Shown here: piece by piece, positions 41,382-52,228 of the stretch | Numbering within the stretch: the stretch's first letter is position 1 | Layout of the letters: every line of letters starts with the position of its first letter | Source of the DNA: Rachicladosporium sp. CCFEE 5018 | Taxonomy: Eukaryota > Ascomycota > Dothideomycetes > Cladosporiales > Cladosporiaceae | Direction of reading: 5' to 3' | Assembly: GCA_002077045.2 (NCBI GenBank) | Contig: KZ111160.1 | Coordinates: forward strand, 110,437-174,436 | Length of the DNA: 64,000 nucleotides | The notes under the pieces: generated by a model | The model's database searches: none | What the model saw: only the letters and a program-made list of their open reading frames with translations | What the model was told of the DNA's origin: nothing | Position numbers and translations under genes: made by a program

Positions 41382-42776
41382 ATGATGGCCAACTCGATCC
41401 TCCGCGCTTCCCTCTTGATGGCCGGCCTCCTTGGCCCGGCCGCCGCACACATGCGAATGGCACACCCAGTGCCGTTCAGTCCACAAATGCTCGGTAGCTC
41501 TCCTATCGATGCATCGACTTTCCCCTGCAAGATCGGGGCATCCGACGGCGCTGGCGCCTACTCCTTGACAGTCTCTACGATGAACAAGATGGTTGTTGGC
41601 CAGGACCAAACCCTCGACTTCATGCCCGGTGGAGCTCCACACAACGGCGGTACCTGCCAGCTTGCCATCTCTCTCGACGCAACACCTACCAAAGACTCGA
41701 TCTGGAAGATCATCCAGGTCTATGAAGGTGGATGCCCAGTTCCCAAGGACGCCACTGATGGCACTCACGGGACCTACTCCTTCAAAATTCCTGACGGCTT
41801 CCCTAATGCCGATACCGCTACATTTGCCTGGACCTGGTTCAACCGGGTCGGCAATAGGGAAATGTACATGAACTGTGCGCCGATCTCCATAGGTGGAGGC
41901 TCAGAGAGTAAGGATTACTACAACTCTCTGCCCAACATGTACGTAATCAATCTGGGCCAGGGAGATACCTGCAAGTCAACGGACAGCAAGGACTTGAAGA
42001 TCCCAAACCCTGGCCAGTTTGTTGTCACAGGTGGTGTTGATGCCGCCGTGGAGCCGACTGGTGCCGGTTGCGCCGCAGCAGCTGCTGCACAGACGCAAGG
42101 CGTGCAAGGCTATAGTAGCATGGCCGCCAGCAGTCCAGCTGCCTCAAGTGCACAAGTCACTTCTCCACCCGCGGCCGCCTCAACTCCAGACCCGACAGGC
42201 TACGCGACCGTGCCTACCACGGTCGCATTCACGAGCAGCACCCTGGTGTCGCCGCCTAAGAGTACAGCGGCTCCCGTCGCCAGCACAATGCTGACTGTAC
42301 CCACATCTGCCGCGACTATGCCCATGGGTACCGACAGCCCAGTCTACCCGACCTTCACGATACGCTCCACAGCTCATGGAGTGTTCGGGGCTGGCTCAAC
42401 TGGCGTGCCTGTCGGTACAGGCGGACTGCCTGCCCTCGCGACGTCCGCTGTTGCCTCAGCGGCTGCGCCAACTTCGTCCACACCAGCCACAGACCCCTCG
42501 ACTTCAGCAGGCTCCGCCGAGTCATCTACTTGCACCACCGATGGCGCTGTGGTATGTAACGGCGACTCGCAGTTCGGCCTCTGCGACCACGGCAAGGTGG
42601 TATGGCAGGCTGTTGCGGCTGGTACGAAGTGCACGAACGGCGCCATCCTAAAGCGGGATATCTTCGAGAGCCCCCAAGATTGGCAGCGGAGGCACGCGCG
42701 AGGTGGCTGGAGCAATGGGCCGGAGAAGCTCAGGGAGGATAGCATAGGCTTGGCCCAACCTAGGAACGGGCCTTAA
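41382..42776 (+). CDS. Secreted AA11-type lytic polysaccharide monooxygenase with X278-like C-terminal domain
   Basis: Single exon, 464 residues (two adjacent ATGs; the second at 41385 is possible). A signal peptide (residues 1-22, ending GPAAA) leaves His23 as the mature N-terminus, the first arm of the copper histidine brace. The second is His87 in GGAPHNGGTCQL. AA11 hallmarks follow: SPIDASTFPC, DSIWKIIQVYEGGCPV, AWTWFNRVGNREMYMNCAPI. A long Ala/Ser/Thr/Pro linker (about 215-380) leads to CTTDGAVVCNGDSQFGLCDH followed by GKVVWQAVAAGTKC, matching the X278 module found at the C-terminus of many AA11 enzymes and thought to bind chitin. The enzyme oxidatively cuts chitin outside the cell. The next gene is a Zn2Cys6 regulator on the opposite strand. 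Confidence 0.92.
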   Translation: MMANSILRASLLMAGLLGPAAAHMRMAHPVPFSPQMLGSSPIDASTFPCKIGASDGAGAYSLTVSTMNKMVVGQDQTLDFMPGGAPHNGGTCQLAISLDATPTKDSIWKIIQVYEGGCPVPKDATDGTHGTYSFKIPDGFPNADTATFAWTWFNRVGNREMYMNCAPISIGGGSESKDYYNSLPNMYVINLGQGDTCKSTDSKDLKIPNPGQFVVTGGVDAAVEPTGAGCAAAAAAQTQGVQGYSSMAASSPAASSAQVTSPPAAASTPDPTGYATVPTTVAFTSSTLVSPPKSTAAPVASTMLTVPTSAATMPMGTDSPVYPTFTIRSTAHGVFGAGSTGVPVGTGGLPALATSAVASAAAPTSSTPATDPSTSAGSAESSTCTTDGAVVCNGDSQFGLCDHGKVVWQAVAAGTKCTNGAILKRDIFESPQDWQRRHARGGWSNGPEKLREDSIGLAQPRNGP

Positions 42777-42979
42777 AACTCGAAAGCAGGCACGTTCGGG
42801 CAGCTAGACGGGCTTAGACAGGTAGTCGGTCCTGTCCAGGCGTTTGCACGAAAGAGGAAATTAGCATTATACACTAAAGAAGTTCGATGCACAACACCAC
42901 AGACCGATCTCACGTCGCGTGCAAAGTATACTGCCAAGCCATCTCATTGCTCGCTATGTCATCACTGAGCTGCGGCTTC

Positions 42980-45758
42980 TCATGCGGCAATCCCCTCCTC
43001 CACAACAACGGCATCCATACTCATGTCCTCCCCCACACCGCCTCCAAGATCCGGATCCACAGCCCCGATCGTCTTCATGAAGTCCATATCCAATGCAAAA
43101 CTCGTCTCGCCCTGCATATTGCCATCCTCGAACCCAAACGCATCAAGATCAATCATGCTGTCAAAGTCCAGATCGAAGTCGCCGTTCCCCTCACCGCCGA
43201 ACCCACCATAGCCGTGTCCAACCATGATGGCGCCGTCGTTGAAGAGTGTCGTTTGCTGATCTTGGTCATTGTGGTGGTCATGATCATGTTCACTGCCGCT
43301 TGAAGTACGGTCCGAGGGAGGGGGTGTCGAGTTGAGGTAATTTGACAGCCGGCGAGCGATGTCTGTGTCGCTCAGCGGACCGGTGTTGGCATTCGGCAGG
43401 CTCTCGGTGTCTGCAAGTAGACTCTCCGGAGGTGGAGTGATGTTCCTCGATGCAATACTATTGCCTGTGAGACACAGTCGCTTGCCAGCGTCCATCAAGC
43501 CTTGCGTGCTGGTAATGACATTACGCGGCTCTTTCACCTCATCAGGTTTCTGCGGGAGAGTAATCTCGGCTTTGCGGATCGCTGCTTCGAGGAACGCAGT
43601 GCTGTAGTCCGCTGCGGCGTACATGTCCCGCAGCTTTGCCATGATGGACATGCATTGGCAGAAGCCTTGCAGACTTGCTCTGCGAGTAAGCTCGCCAGGC
43701 GCCTTGATGTCGAGGAGGTGGATGATGATGGCGGGCAGGAGGACTGTGACGCCCGTCGTTGGCAGCAGGCGCACGAGATCGAGCGTATGCAGCGTGTGTG
43801 CGATGGCGGTAATCTCCACTGCTGCCAGTCGTACAGCCTTGCGCGACAGCTCGATCACGTCTGCTTCTACGCTGCGAGGCGGTAGTCCGTTTCCTGGTAG
43901 CACTTGCGGCCGGTGAAGTGCTGATAAGGTGGCAAAATAGATCATGTGCAGCAGAGAGCGATTCAATGCAACGCTCTCGTGGCCCAAGTCAACATCTGGC
44001 CATGTCGGGGCGATATACTCTGCTTCTAATGGTAGGCCGGCTTTCCACTCTTGCAGTGCAACGTGGCATGCTTGCACAGAGTGGTTGCCCGGCTCGGCGA
44101 CTTTCGCGACAAGCATCCCAGTCGTCCTCGTGTTGCTATCCGAGTTGTTGACACCATGATTGTGGTGTAAGACCGAGTACTGTACCGATAGCACGTTGCT
44201 GACGCAGACACACAGCTTTGCCTTTTCGATGCACATGATCGCCAATTGCCTTTGCTGCTCCAGGTCTCGCATGACGTGGCAATCAGCTGGAATACAGGAA
44301 GGCCCATCAGACAGGACCGTCATCTCGAAGTCGTTCACCTCGAGCATGGATACATCGAAATCGGAGTCCTTGATGCGAGTCGGTCTCCGCATGCCGAGGG
44401 CGATCAAGCGATCGCGCATGTACGTTGACCACCATATTCGCTTCCAAAGTTTCTTCCTCGCCGGGTTAACAACTGCTGTTTTGTCCGGACTACGATGCAG
44501 CCCAATGGTGTGCGATAGCGATACCGCGATCCCCATCCAGTGCTGGCTGTCCTTCTGATCATCGGGCGTCTCGTACCAGTAGGTCATTAGCAGGAGCGAC
44601 TGGATCAAAGATACCCGATCACTCTCATAGTCAAAGTCGTACAGTAGGCGGGTCTTGTTGAAGAAATCACGCCTCGCTTCCCTCCGTGATGTATATCCGG
44701 CGTTTCGCAGGTACATCATCTCTACCGACGCCACTGCAGCGAACATGATCGATTGGAAGAGAAGCAGACTGATCTGCTCGACTCCATCGTCGCCGTCTAT
44801 TGCGCGTACGAGCGCTTGCAGGTCTAGCAAGGGCATGTATGGGTGTATGAACTCGATGAAAGCTTTCAGCAGCTGGTCTCGAAGCTCGTCGCCGGGAATG
44901 GTCATGGCTCCCTTATTCCTCAAGTACACGATATCGTCCTGGTCGAACTTGGCTGGAAACGGCTTGATGTACGCAGGAAGTGGCAGGCAAGCTAGGCTGT
45001 CTGGCGAAGCCAGTTGAGGAAGGAAGGAGACCGCTTCCGACATCGAGTCTGAGTGTTGGCCCAGACGTTGTATATTAAAGAGCATGTTCGGGGTGAATAG
45101 CGAGGCACTACTGTGAGAGGCGGCTCGTCCGGTGTCCTTTGATACGTCTTGGTCTGTTCTGATCAGTAAATGAGACACGCAGCCGCCAGGTTAACGCTAC
45201 TTACACAACGCGTGAGGAACGTGTTCGCTTTGCCGCCTCAAAGGCGCGTATGGCGGATAAGCTGACAAGGGCACATCGGGTGGTGCGCGCCGCATGGTGC
45301 TTTTCGAGTTCTCCACATGCTCGCTACCACCAATCTTCCTACATGATGTTAGAGGAAAGGACGCATAGTTCCTTTGACTAGACATACTTCTTGCGCTTGC
45401 TCTCGGATACAATGCACTCGACCTCGTCCAGTCGACAATTCGTGCAAGGTGCGCCATGTTCGACAACATTGCATCGCACTTTTCGGTTCCGGCAGCATTG
45501 ACATGCCTTTGCTGCTCTCCGCTTCACGCTCTTGTTTGGTCGCGTGCCATTCTGTTGCTTCTGTCCAGCGTCAAGCCCGGCGTCAGACGCAGTGCGCTTG
45601 AGACTCGAAGCGTTTGGGTCCATGCAGGCAGTATCGGAAGGTGAAGAAGACGACTCGGAAGCATTGCAGTCCATGGTCTCGGTCGCCTCCATTGCAATAG
45701 CTTGCGGTGGGCTCATAGCTTCGATCGACATGTTGCTGATAGTGATTGGGTTGAGCAT
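42980..45758 (-). CDS. Zn2Cys6 transcription factor, CTF1/FarA-like
   Basis: Three exons: 45388-45758, 45207-45338 and 42980-45158. Introns are 49 nt (GTATGT...TGTAG) and 48 nt (GTGTAA...ATCAG), both phase 2; 893 residues from the first ATG. The zinc cluster is C86-x2-C89-x6-C96-x8-C105-x2-C108-x6-C115, with basic residues before it (KRRAAKACQCCRNRKVRC). The wording APCTNCRLDEVECIVSESKR fits the cutinase regulator CTF1 and the fatty-acid regulators FarA/FarB. The fungal regulatory (middle homology) domain starts near YMPLLDLQALVRAI, with LLLMTYWYETPDDQKDSQHW and GLHRSP. The C-terminal 150 residues are Asp/Glu/Gly-rich, a likely activation region. Start uncertain by up to 9 codons (another ATG at 45731). 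Confidence 0.85.
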
Positions 45759-47934
45759 GAAAGAATGAAAGACCAGCGACAATAAGTCAATGAAGTCCCA
45801 TGTCACCTACAAGGGCATGTGATGATCGTTAACTGTCAGGACTGGGGCACTGTGGGGTGATGGAGAACGGGACCATACCTACCTTCGACTAGCAGCAATG
45901 GAGTAGACTTTTGACTCCGCTCGCTCCAGACTCTCGCGAGCGATCGTGACGAAATGCGCCTTTCCCGCACCGTGTGCGTGGCGGCGGCACGCAAGCGGCA
46001 TTGCTATGCGGTTCGATCTGCCTATCATTATTCTTGATGAGCTCTATATCCTACCAAGATCATAAGAGCTGCAAGCCCGGTTCCGCATTGCAGGGTATTG
46101 AGATGCGTACGTAGAGCGTCAGACGGGTGTTGACGGGTTGTGCACGGGTGTCATCCAGGGTCCGGGTTCTCCGACATGGGAACGAGTGTGCAGGCCAAGA
46201 ACTGTGCTTAGAAGCTCACTTGCGTTTCAACAGTATAAAGCCGGTAGCATAAAGCCGGAGGTCGGAGTGTGATGATATCCGCGCGAATGAGCATTGGCTC
46301 GTTTCGGCGTTCATGCAACGAAGTTCGAGCTGGTCGAAATTTTAGAGAACCCCCACCCCCCGTTATGAACAGTGTGACCAGCGCAACGCTCCTCAATCGG
46401 GGCTCCATACCGAAGGGGAGTATATGCGGAGGATGCCGTTGCACGTCCAAGCCAACGTCTACGGCCGAGAGTATGCGGAGTTTGTCCGCTGCTAACGGGT
46501 CTGACTACAGCCTTGTCGCCATCATCTGTCAACCTACCGCACCAGCTTGCTAGTCCAGCGCAATCTGTCGATTTGTCCGGCAATAAATACTGTCCAGCTC
46601 AACAGGTCAGTGACATTCCGACTTTGCGATACTCGTCCGGAAATAAGCATACACGCGAGGACAGCAACGCGTCTGCAAAATTCGCCGTTTCGATCCATTC
46701 GCACGGAGCTCTGTGCTCCAATGACGCGAAAGTCTACCCCGCAGTCTTCTCCACGAGGTGGGTGCGCGATATGCAAGCCACCAAGATCCACAGCGCCGGC
46801 AAGCGAGAGTGCGGCTCAATTGCGGATGTCGTTCACCATTGGCAGCTTGGAGCCAGAGCTCGCGTGGGTTCTGTTGTTTCGAACGTCGGATGACCTTTTC
46901 CACGATATCTTGGTTGTGCACGTCAGTCTTCAAGTCCACAGCTTGGGCAGATAGCGGCAGGTTTAGCGACGAAGCCAGGGAGCTCTGCTATGCGTTTGGT
47001 CTCTTGCGATGCAACAAATGGGGATTCCAGTCTTGTTCGTTGCTTTCAGCAAGGAAGTCGAGGCTTAGCCAACGAGATCAGAGTCCTGACCAGTGTCTCG
47101 TCCAGAGGTACATCACCTGAATAGGTTCCAGTTGTCGTAAGCCTGGCGATCGACCAGCCAAACGCTGTCCGGCCACGATTGTTGAGGCCATCGTTGACAA
47201 TAGCTTCCGTGCACTGCGCCCAGCGTGATGCGCATGTCGTTCGTAAGTAGAGCCATTATCTCTTGCCCGACGATCTACTAGATCGCTGAACCCGATCGAC
47301 AAACCACTCGTAGATGCAATGAAGTGAGGTTTAATCTCATTGTCATCTTGAGCAACCACGGCCTCCGCACCTGCCTCAAAGCCCGAGGTAGTCTCACTGA
47401 ACGCAACCTCACTGACAAGTCGCCATGTCCTCAGTAAAGCATCGTGACCTCTAATATACACGCCTTGAGTTGACATTGGCCCTAGTTTGTGACTCGCGAA
47501 AGACTTGATGTACGGCGCCAGCTCCTCGCTGCCGGCCAGGAGGTGAAGGCTACATGTACTGTATGCAATACAGCGCTCTACGCAATACAGCGCTCTACTC
47601 ACAACTGGAAGATCTGAAGAGCTCCCTTACAGCTCTGCCACAGTCTTCATCATCTCCCTTCGGCAACATCGCTTCTTTGTAATGGCGTATCGAGCGGTTG
47701 TAAATTGGGCCAACACAACACTGGGTCAAAACCGAGAACGGACCTCGTCAGCAAGACTCGATGTGAGAGTCAGACTTGCAAAATGCCTACAATACAGATC
47801 TGTCTTACACATATACCCTGCGCTCGCTATGCACACCCAACCCCCACTGTAAATGCCCCTGTCGATGCTCTAGAGCCGTGCCCAATACCCTCAAAATGCA
47901 TATCCATGCCCACCCTTCGCCCAAGTATTTCCAA
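45759..47934. other. 2.2 kb intergenic region, no confident gene
   Basis: Left end is the promoter of the Zn2Cys6 gene. A minus-strand 174-codon frame (47078-47602) begins only with GTG and has no domain I know. Plus-strand frames around 46513-46954 contain two Cys pairs (GGCAICK) but no complete zinc motif. It may contain a decayed gene. Confidence 0.35.
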
Positions 47935-50900
47935 TCACGCACTCTCAGCCTCCTGCGACCCATCCCCAACACCCTGTCCACTCCCACCACTCTGCGCACT
48001 CCCACCACTCTGCGCACTCCCACCACTCTGCTCCCTACTAATCCCCTGCGCCGTACTCCCAAACGGCAAACTCCCACTGACACTACTCGCACTACTACTT
48101 CCCCCACTGACAGGCGTGAACATCCCCCCGCTGCTCCCCTCACTAGCAGGAGTCTGCGGCGTACCCGGCTCCAAACCCATCTGGCTCTTGATTGACAACA
48201 TCCATTCATGCTGCAACAACTCCGCCGCACTGACACGCCGACTTGGATCCCTTTCAAAACAGCGCTTCAGAAAGTCGAGCCCTTGCTCGCTCATCTGCTC
48301 CTTCGTAGGCAGGGCTGGCGAATTACCTTGCGCGATGTTATACATAATTGCCCACTCGTTGTCGAGACTTGCCCACGGCCTAGCGCCGGTAGCCATCTCC
48401 ATTATCACGCAGCCGAGCGACCAGATGTCTATGGCACCTAGGCGAGCGTGGGGGTGACGACCGCCTTTGATGGCTTCGGGGGACATGTACATCGGCGTTC
48501 CAGTCATGCTATTCTGTTTCGGCTTGCCGGCGGCATCCATGATCACCGTGCGCCCTTGATTAGCAATGACCTTGGCTGCGCCGAAGTCGACGAACTTGAT
48601 CAATCCTTTATGGTCGAGGAGGATGTTCTCGGGCTTAATGTCGCGGTGCACGACTTTCATCTCGTGCAGGTAGCCGAGTCCCTCTAGCATTTGCAGAGCG
48701 TAGTATTGGACTACCATTTCGTCCTCGATCCGGCCGTGTTCGAGGAGCGCGGCGAGGGAGCCGCCGGAACAGTATTCCATGAAGATGTAGACCTTGTCTC
48801 TGTGGGGCTCGATGCCGTGGTAGGTCACTACGTTCGGGTGGTCGAGGACTTGGAGGACACTCATCTCGTCGCGGATCTGGCTGACAATCGTAGGGATCAG
48901 CTTCGGGTCCTGCAGTCGAATCTCCTTCACGGCCATGAGCTGTCCAGAGTCCAGATTGATGGCCACGTAGACGGAGCCGAAAGTCCCGCCGCCGACGAAC
49001 TGTCCCTGTTGCCATCGAAGATGCACGTTGCCTGCACTTGCGCTGAGATGCGTCAAAGCCCGATCAGCTTCGTTCGAGGTCTCCAGCACCCTTCCAAGCG
49101 CCTGCCTCTCCGCCTCGCGGTCCTTGCGCGTCTGATCGATCCTATCCAGCTCATCCATCCATTGCGCGCGCACGATCGCACTACTCTCCTCATCCGTCTT
49201 CAACCGACTGAAGTCCAGCTTCAGCTTCCCAACCATATTCTCCAGCCGCTGCTTCTCGGCCTGTGCAGCGACCGTAGATCTCGCGCCCATGATGTCGAAG
49301 TGGCTGATGAGCAGGGACATACACCCTGCGACCTTTGATCTCAGAGTCGCGTACTCCTCCTGGCTAATTGACAAGATGTGCTGACCGCGCGTCATCATCA
49401 TGGCGAATTCAAGTGCTACGACGGCCCAGCGGAAAGTCTTGCGGTCGCTGGCCACGCAGTCGTCGCAGATGAAGCTGACCCAGTCGAGAGCGATGTGGGT
49501 TAGCTTGAGCTGGTGCATTGCACGGCGCTGCTGGTCCATGTAGATTGCTGAGCGCTGGCCGAACTCAGTGGCGAAAGCAAAGCAAGTCTGAATGAGCTCT
49601 TGGCATTCTAGACCAGCGGTCTGTCGACGCACTATCTCGACACTATCCATGATCGTGTTGCTGAGCTTGTAGGCCGTTCTCCGGATTGTCACCAGCTCGC
49701 GATTCACTCGCGGGAGATTAGCGCGTTGCTCCACCAGCACGTTCAAGTCGATGCCGGTTACGTTTGCGAACGTTGCGCTGGCGTTAGCAAGTCTTTGCTG
49801 GCTCCCATCAGCAACTAGACGTAGTCGTCCGACCGTAAGCTGGAAGTGCGGCTGTCGTGCATCGGTCTCTATCCTCGCGCCCTCCCAATGCAGTGCGTTC
49901 TCCGGTCTTAATATCAGGACATAAGGATTGCTCGGATCTTCCGGTGCATCCTCAGCATGATAGCACGTCCCAAGCATGCTTTCGATGTCCTTCGGTCGAT
50001 CTTGTAACGCTGGCGAGGCAATGACGTACAAGTGATTCGTCTTGTCTAGCGGACTTGACTGCGTTTCCACCAGGAAATGCCCAGTCAACGTCAGCGCGTC
50101 AATGAGCTCCTCGAATTGTCCTTGGTCGATGTTGATGTTGTACTCCGTCGCGTTCTCGAACCTCTGACTCAGCAACCTCGAGAACCGGAAGATCTTCCTC
50201 TGTCTCACACGTACGGAATCCAAGATCGACTTATACCGCTTGTCCATCTCAGTCCCAGCGATCTCATCCGGTCTACGGACAAGCTCTCGCTCGAAATGCG
50301 TGGTCAGACGACCAAGCGACTTGCTCGTGAGTGACGAAAACTGCTCTGCAACCTCGACGTCACCACCCTCCAGATGTCTTCCCAGCTGGTAACAGAAGTC
50401 CCATTCCTGCTCCAAGATTTCGGCCTCCTTGAACGTGTTCTTGTTCGCCATCAGCTTCCAGTTCAGCATCTTGAAGTAGAACTTTAGCGCATCAATGACC
50501 ACGCTGTCGAAGTTCTCGTCGATGCAAGGAGGTAGGTCCCAACCGGCGTGAGGCTGCGCGAGTACAAGGTAGGTTTCCTTAATCGTGACAGCCAGACGAA
50601 GCAGGATCTGGAATTGCAAAATCATTTGCTCAGCCATCATGACGCCCTGCTGTGCGGGATCCTTCATCTTCTTCGCGTAAGACAGTCGCATCTTGATGAT
50701 CTCTTGGATGAGCCGGGAGGGGAAGTTGATGAGCGTGAGCAGCTCCTCAATGTAGGGCGGCAGATGGCGTTCGGCGAAGGCTTCCGCATTCTCGATAAGC
50801 GTGTTCTTGGCCTTCTCGATGACCATGTTCACGCCATTGAGTAGGCTGTTCTTCCCCTGCAGCGACTTCAGCCCATCTTCCTTCAATATGCGATCAATGA

Positions 50901-51954
50901 ACGAGCTCTCGTCAAACAAATGCCCACTCCCGACATCTGAAGGATAAGCTCTCGGCTTCGTAAAGTCGAGCTCAACATTGCCGACCCAAGCCTGCAAAAT
51001 CCCAAGCTCCGTGTTAATCAGCTCGGTCGTATTATGCCACGCCAACACAGCCTCACAAGCATCATTGTAAGCCGCCGACGCCGCCCTAGGCTGCGCATCG
51101 TAGAATGCCAGTCTTGCCGAGTACAGTCCCTCGACCTTCTCAATCTGCCCAACAATCTCCTGCACCTGGTTCAGCGGCGACTTGCCCACCTCCGCCTCGC
51201 CCTTGATCTCGAACGAGATGATCCCCTCAATCTGCTCTCTCGCCTTATTCCTCCCCTCATCAATCATCCGCCGCTGCGTCTGTATACTCCTCCCGCAAGT
51301 CTTGGCTCTCACACCAAGCCATATCTCGCTCTTAAGCGCATACTCGCCCTGCTGCTCCGGCCCACCAATCAAGCGTTTCTTCTCCTGCTTCACCACATCG
51401 CCCGTCAGCACGTTCGCGAGCATAGCATGCCACTCCAGTCTTTCTCTATTCGCAGGTATCTTCATCTCCTCCATACTCGGCTCCTGCTCCTCGTTCCCAT
51501 AGTACAGCAGCGTGTCCTGCTCATACGGATCATCAGTGTAGGCATTCGTACTCGGCGACTCTTCGTCATCCTCGCTTGTGCCGGAGCTGTAGTCCAATCC
51601 CGGCGGTCGCGGTTCAGTGAAGAAGTCATTGCCGGGTGCATCTTCCTGCCGGATGCGCTGAACGTACGCCTTCTCCTGTGCTCTGTACTCGGCATTCGGG
51701 TTGCGACGTGACCGCTGCGCCGAGCCAGTACGTGTCCGCGACGAGCCAGTCTGCGTGTTGATATACTGATGTGGACGTCGTGGTGGAGCGTACGCGCTGG
51801 ACGGCTGTCGTGAGGCGGAGGGTCGCGATGGCTTCTGCTGCGAGCTGTGCAGGCCGTTCGGGACGCCGGACTGTAAGGGCACACCTTCGTATGGCGTGCC
51901 TGGGGCCTCCATGATGGTGTCGATTACATTGTCCATCTTGCCTATGGCTGACAT
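47935..51954 (-). CDS. SSK2: MAPKKK of the HOG osmostress pathway (SSK2/SSK22 type)
   Basis: Single exon, 1,339 residues. The long N-terminal part (with ENRERLEWHAMLANVLTGDV and KNTLIENAEAFAERHLPPYI) matches the conserved regulatory region of Ssk2/Ssk22/SskB/Wis4. The kinase domain spans about 985-1255: GQFVGGGTFGSVYVAI, catalytic Lys in LMAVKEIRLQDPK, MEYCSGGSLAALLEHG, catalytic loop VVHRDIKPENILLD, DFGAAKVI, activation segment TGTPMYMSPEAIKGG. It phosphorylates the MAPKK Pbs2 in the cytosol in response to Ssk1. The C-terminal tail is Ser/Gly-rich and includes a short tandem repeat (SGGSAQ units, see 47980-48033). No intron is needed to keep the frame open. Confidence 0.95.
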   Translation of the reverse strand: MSAIGKMDNVIDTIMEAPGTPYEGVPLQSGVPNGLHSSQQKPSRPSASRQPSSAYAPPRRPHQYINTQTGSSRTRTGSAQRSRRNPNAEYRAQEKAYVQRIRQEDAPGNDFFTEPRPPGLDYSSGTSEDDEESPSTNAYTDDPYEQDTLLYYGNEEQEPSMEEMKIPANRERLEWHAMLANVLTGDVVKQEKKRLIGGPEQQGEYALKSEIWLGVRAKTCGRSIQTQRRMIDEGRNKAREQIEGIISFEIKGEAEVGKSPLNQVQEIVGQIEKVEGLYSARLAFYDAQPRAASAAYNDACEAVLAWHNTTELINTELGILQAWVGNVELDFTKPRAYPSDVGSGHLFDESSFIDRILKEDGLKSLQGKNSLLNGVNMVIEKAKNTLIENAEAFAERHLPPYIEELLTLINFPSRLIQEIIKMRLSYAKKMKDPAQQGVMMAEQMILQFQILLRLAVTIKETYLVLAQPHAGWDLPPCIDENFDSVVIDALKFYFKMLNWKLMANKNTFKEAEILEQEWDFCYQLGRHLEGGDVEVAEQFSSLTSKSLGRLTTHFERELVRRPDEIAGTEMDKRYKSILDSVRVRQRKIFRFSRLLSQRFENATEYNINIDQGQFEELIDALTLTGHFLVETQSSPLDKTNHLYVIASPALQDRPKDIESMLGTCYHAEDAPEDPSNPYVLILRPENALHWEGARIETDARQPHFQLTVGRLRLVADGSQQRLANASATFANVTGIDLNVLVEQRANLPRVNRELVTIRRTAYKLSNTIMDSVEIVRRQTAGLECQELIQTCFAFATEFGQRSAIYMDQQRRAMHQLKLTHIALDWVSFICDDCVASDRKTFRWAVVALEFAMMMTRGQHILSISQEEYATLRSKVAGCMSLLISHFDIMGARSTVAAQAEKQRLENMVGKLKLDFSRLKTDEESSAIVRAQWMDELDRIDQTRKDREAERQALGRVLETSNEADRALTHLSASAGNVHLRWQQGQFVGGGTFGSVYVAINLDSGQLMAVKEIRLQDPKLIPTIVSQIRDEMSVLQVLDHPNVVTYHGIEPHRDKVYIFMEYCSGGSLAALLEHGRIEDEMVVQYYALQMLEGLGYLHEMKVVHRDIKPENILLDHKGLIKFVDFGAAKVIANQGRTVIMDAAGKPKQNSMTGTPMYMSPEAIKGGRHPHARLGAIDIWSLGCVIMEMATGARPWASLDNEWAIMYNIAQGNSPALPTKEQMSEQGLDFLKRCFERDPSRRVSAAELLQHEWMLSIKSQMGLEPGTPQTPASEGSSGGMFTPVSGGSSSASSVSGSLPFGSTAQGISREQSGGSAQSGGSAQSGGSGQGVGDGSQEAESA
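47980..48033. repeat. 18-bp tandem repeat inside the MAPKKK tail
   Basis: Three copies of ACTCCCACCACTCTGCGC, the last with one or two changes, coding for SGGSAQ repeats near the C-terminus. Unit length is a multiple of three, so copy-number change would keep the frame. Confidence 0.85.
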
Positions 51955-52228
51955 ATGCCAGAATGCCGGAGTAAGTTCCAGAGGTGTGGCTGTGGTCTTT
52001 GTCGATCACAGTGGCTGTCCCAAAGCCTAATCACCCGAGCGTCACTCCTGCCGTGTTGGCAACACAAACCTGCTTTAGAGTGCATATTAAGATCACGCCA
52101 CCGCGAGTTCAGCACACACTATACACTACAGTTGGGATATCGATATGAGATGCCACCGAGGTTTGCGTACGCGAAATAATATCGCGCTCAGATTTAGTCA
52201 GGTAAAGCTATGTACCTCATTCCATCGT

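Noticed and set aside
46547..46954. Possible zinc-cluster protein with GGCAICK
   Set aside because: Only two of the six cysteines of a Zn2Cys6 motif are present and spacing does not fit.
47078..47602. 174-codon minus-strand gene
   Set aside because: It starts with GTG only and has no recognisable motif or splice structure.
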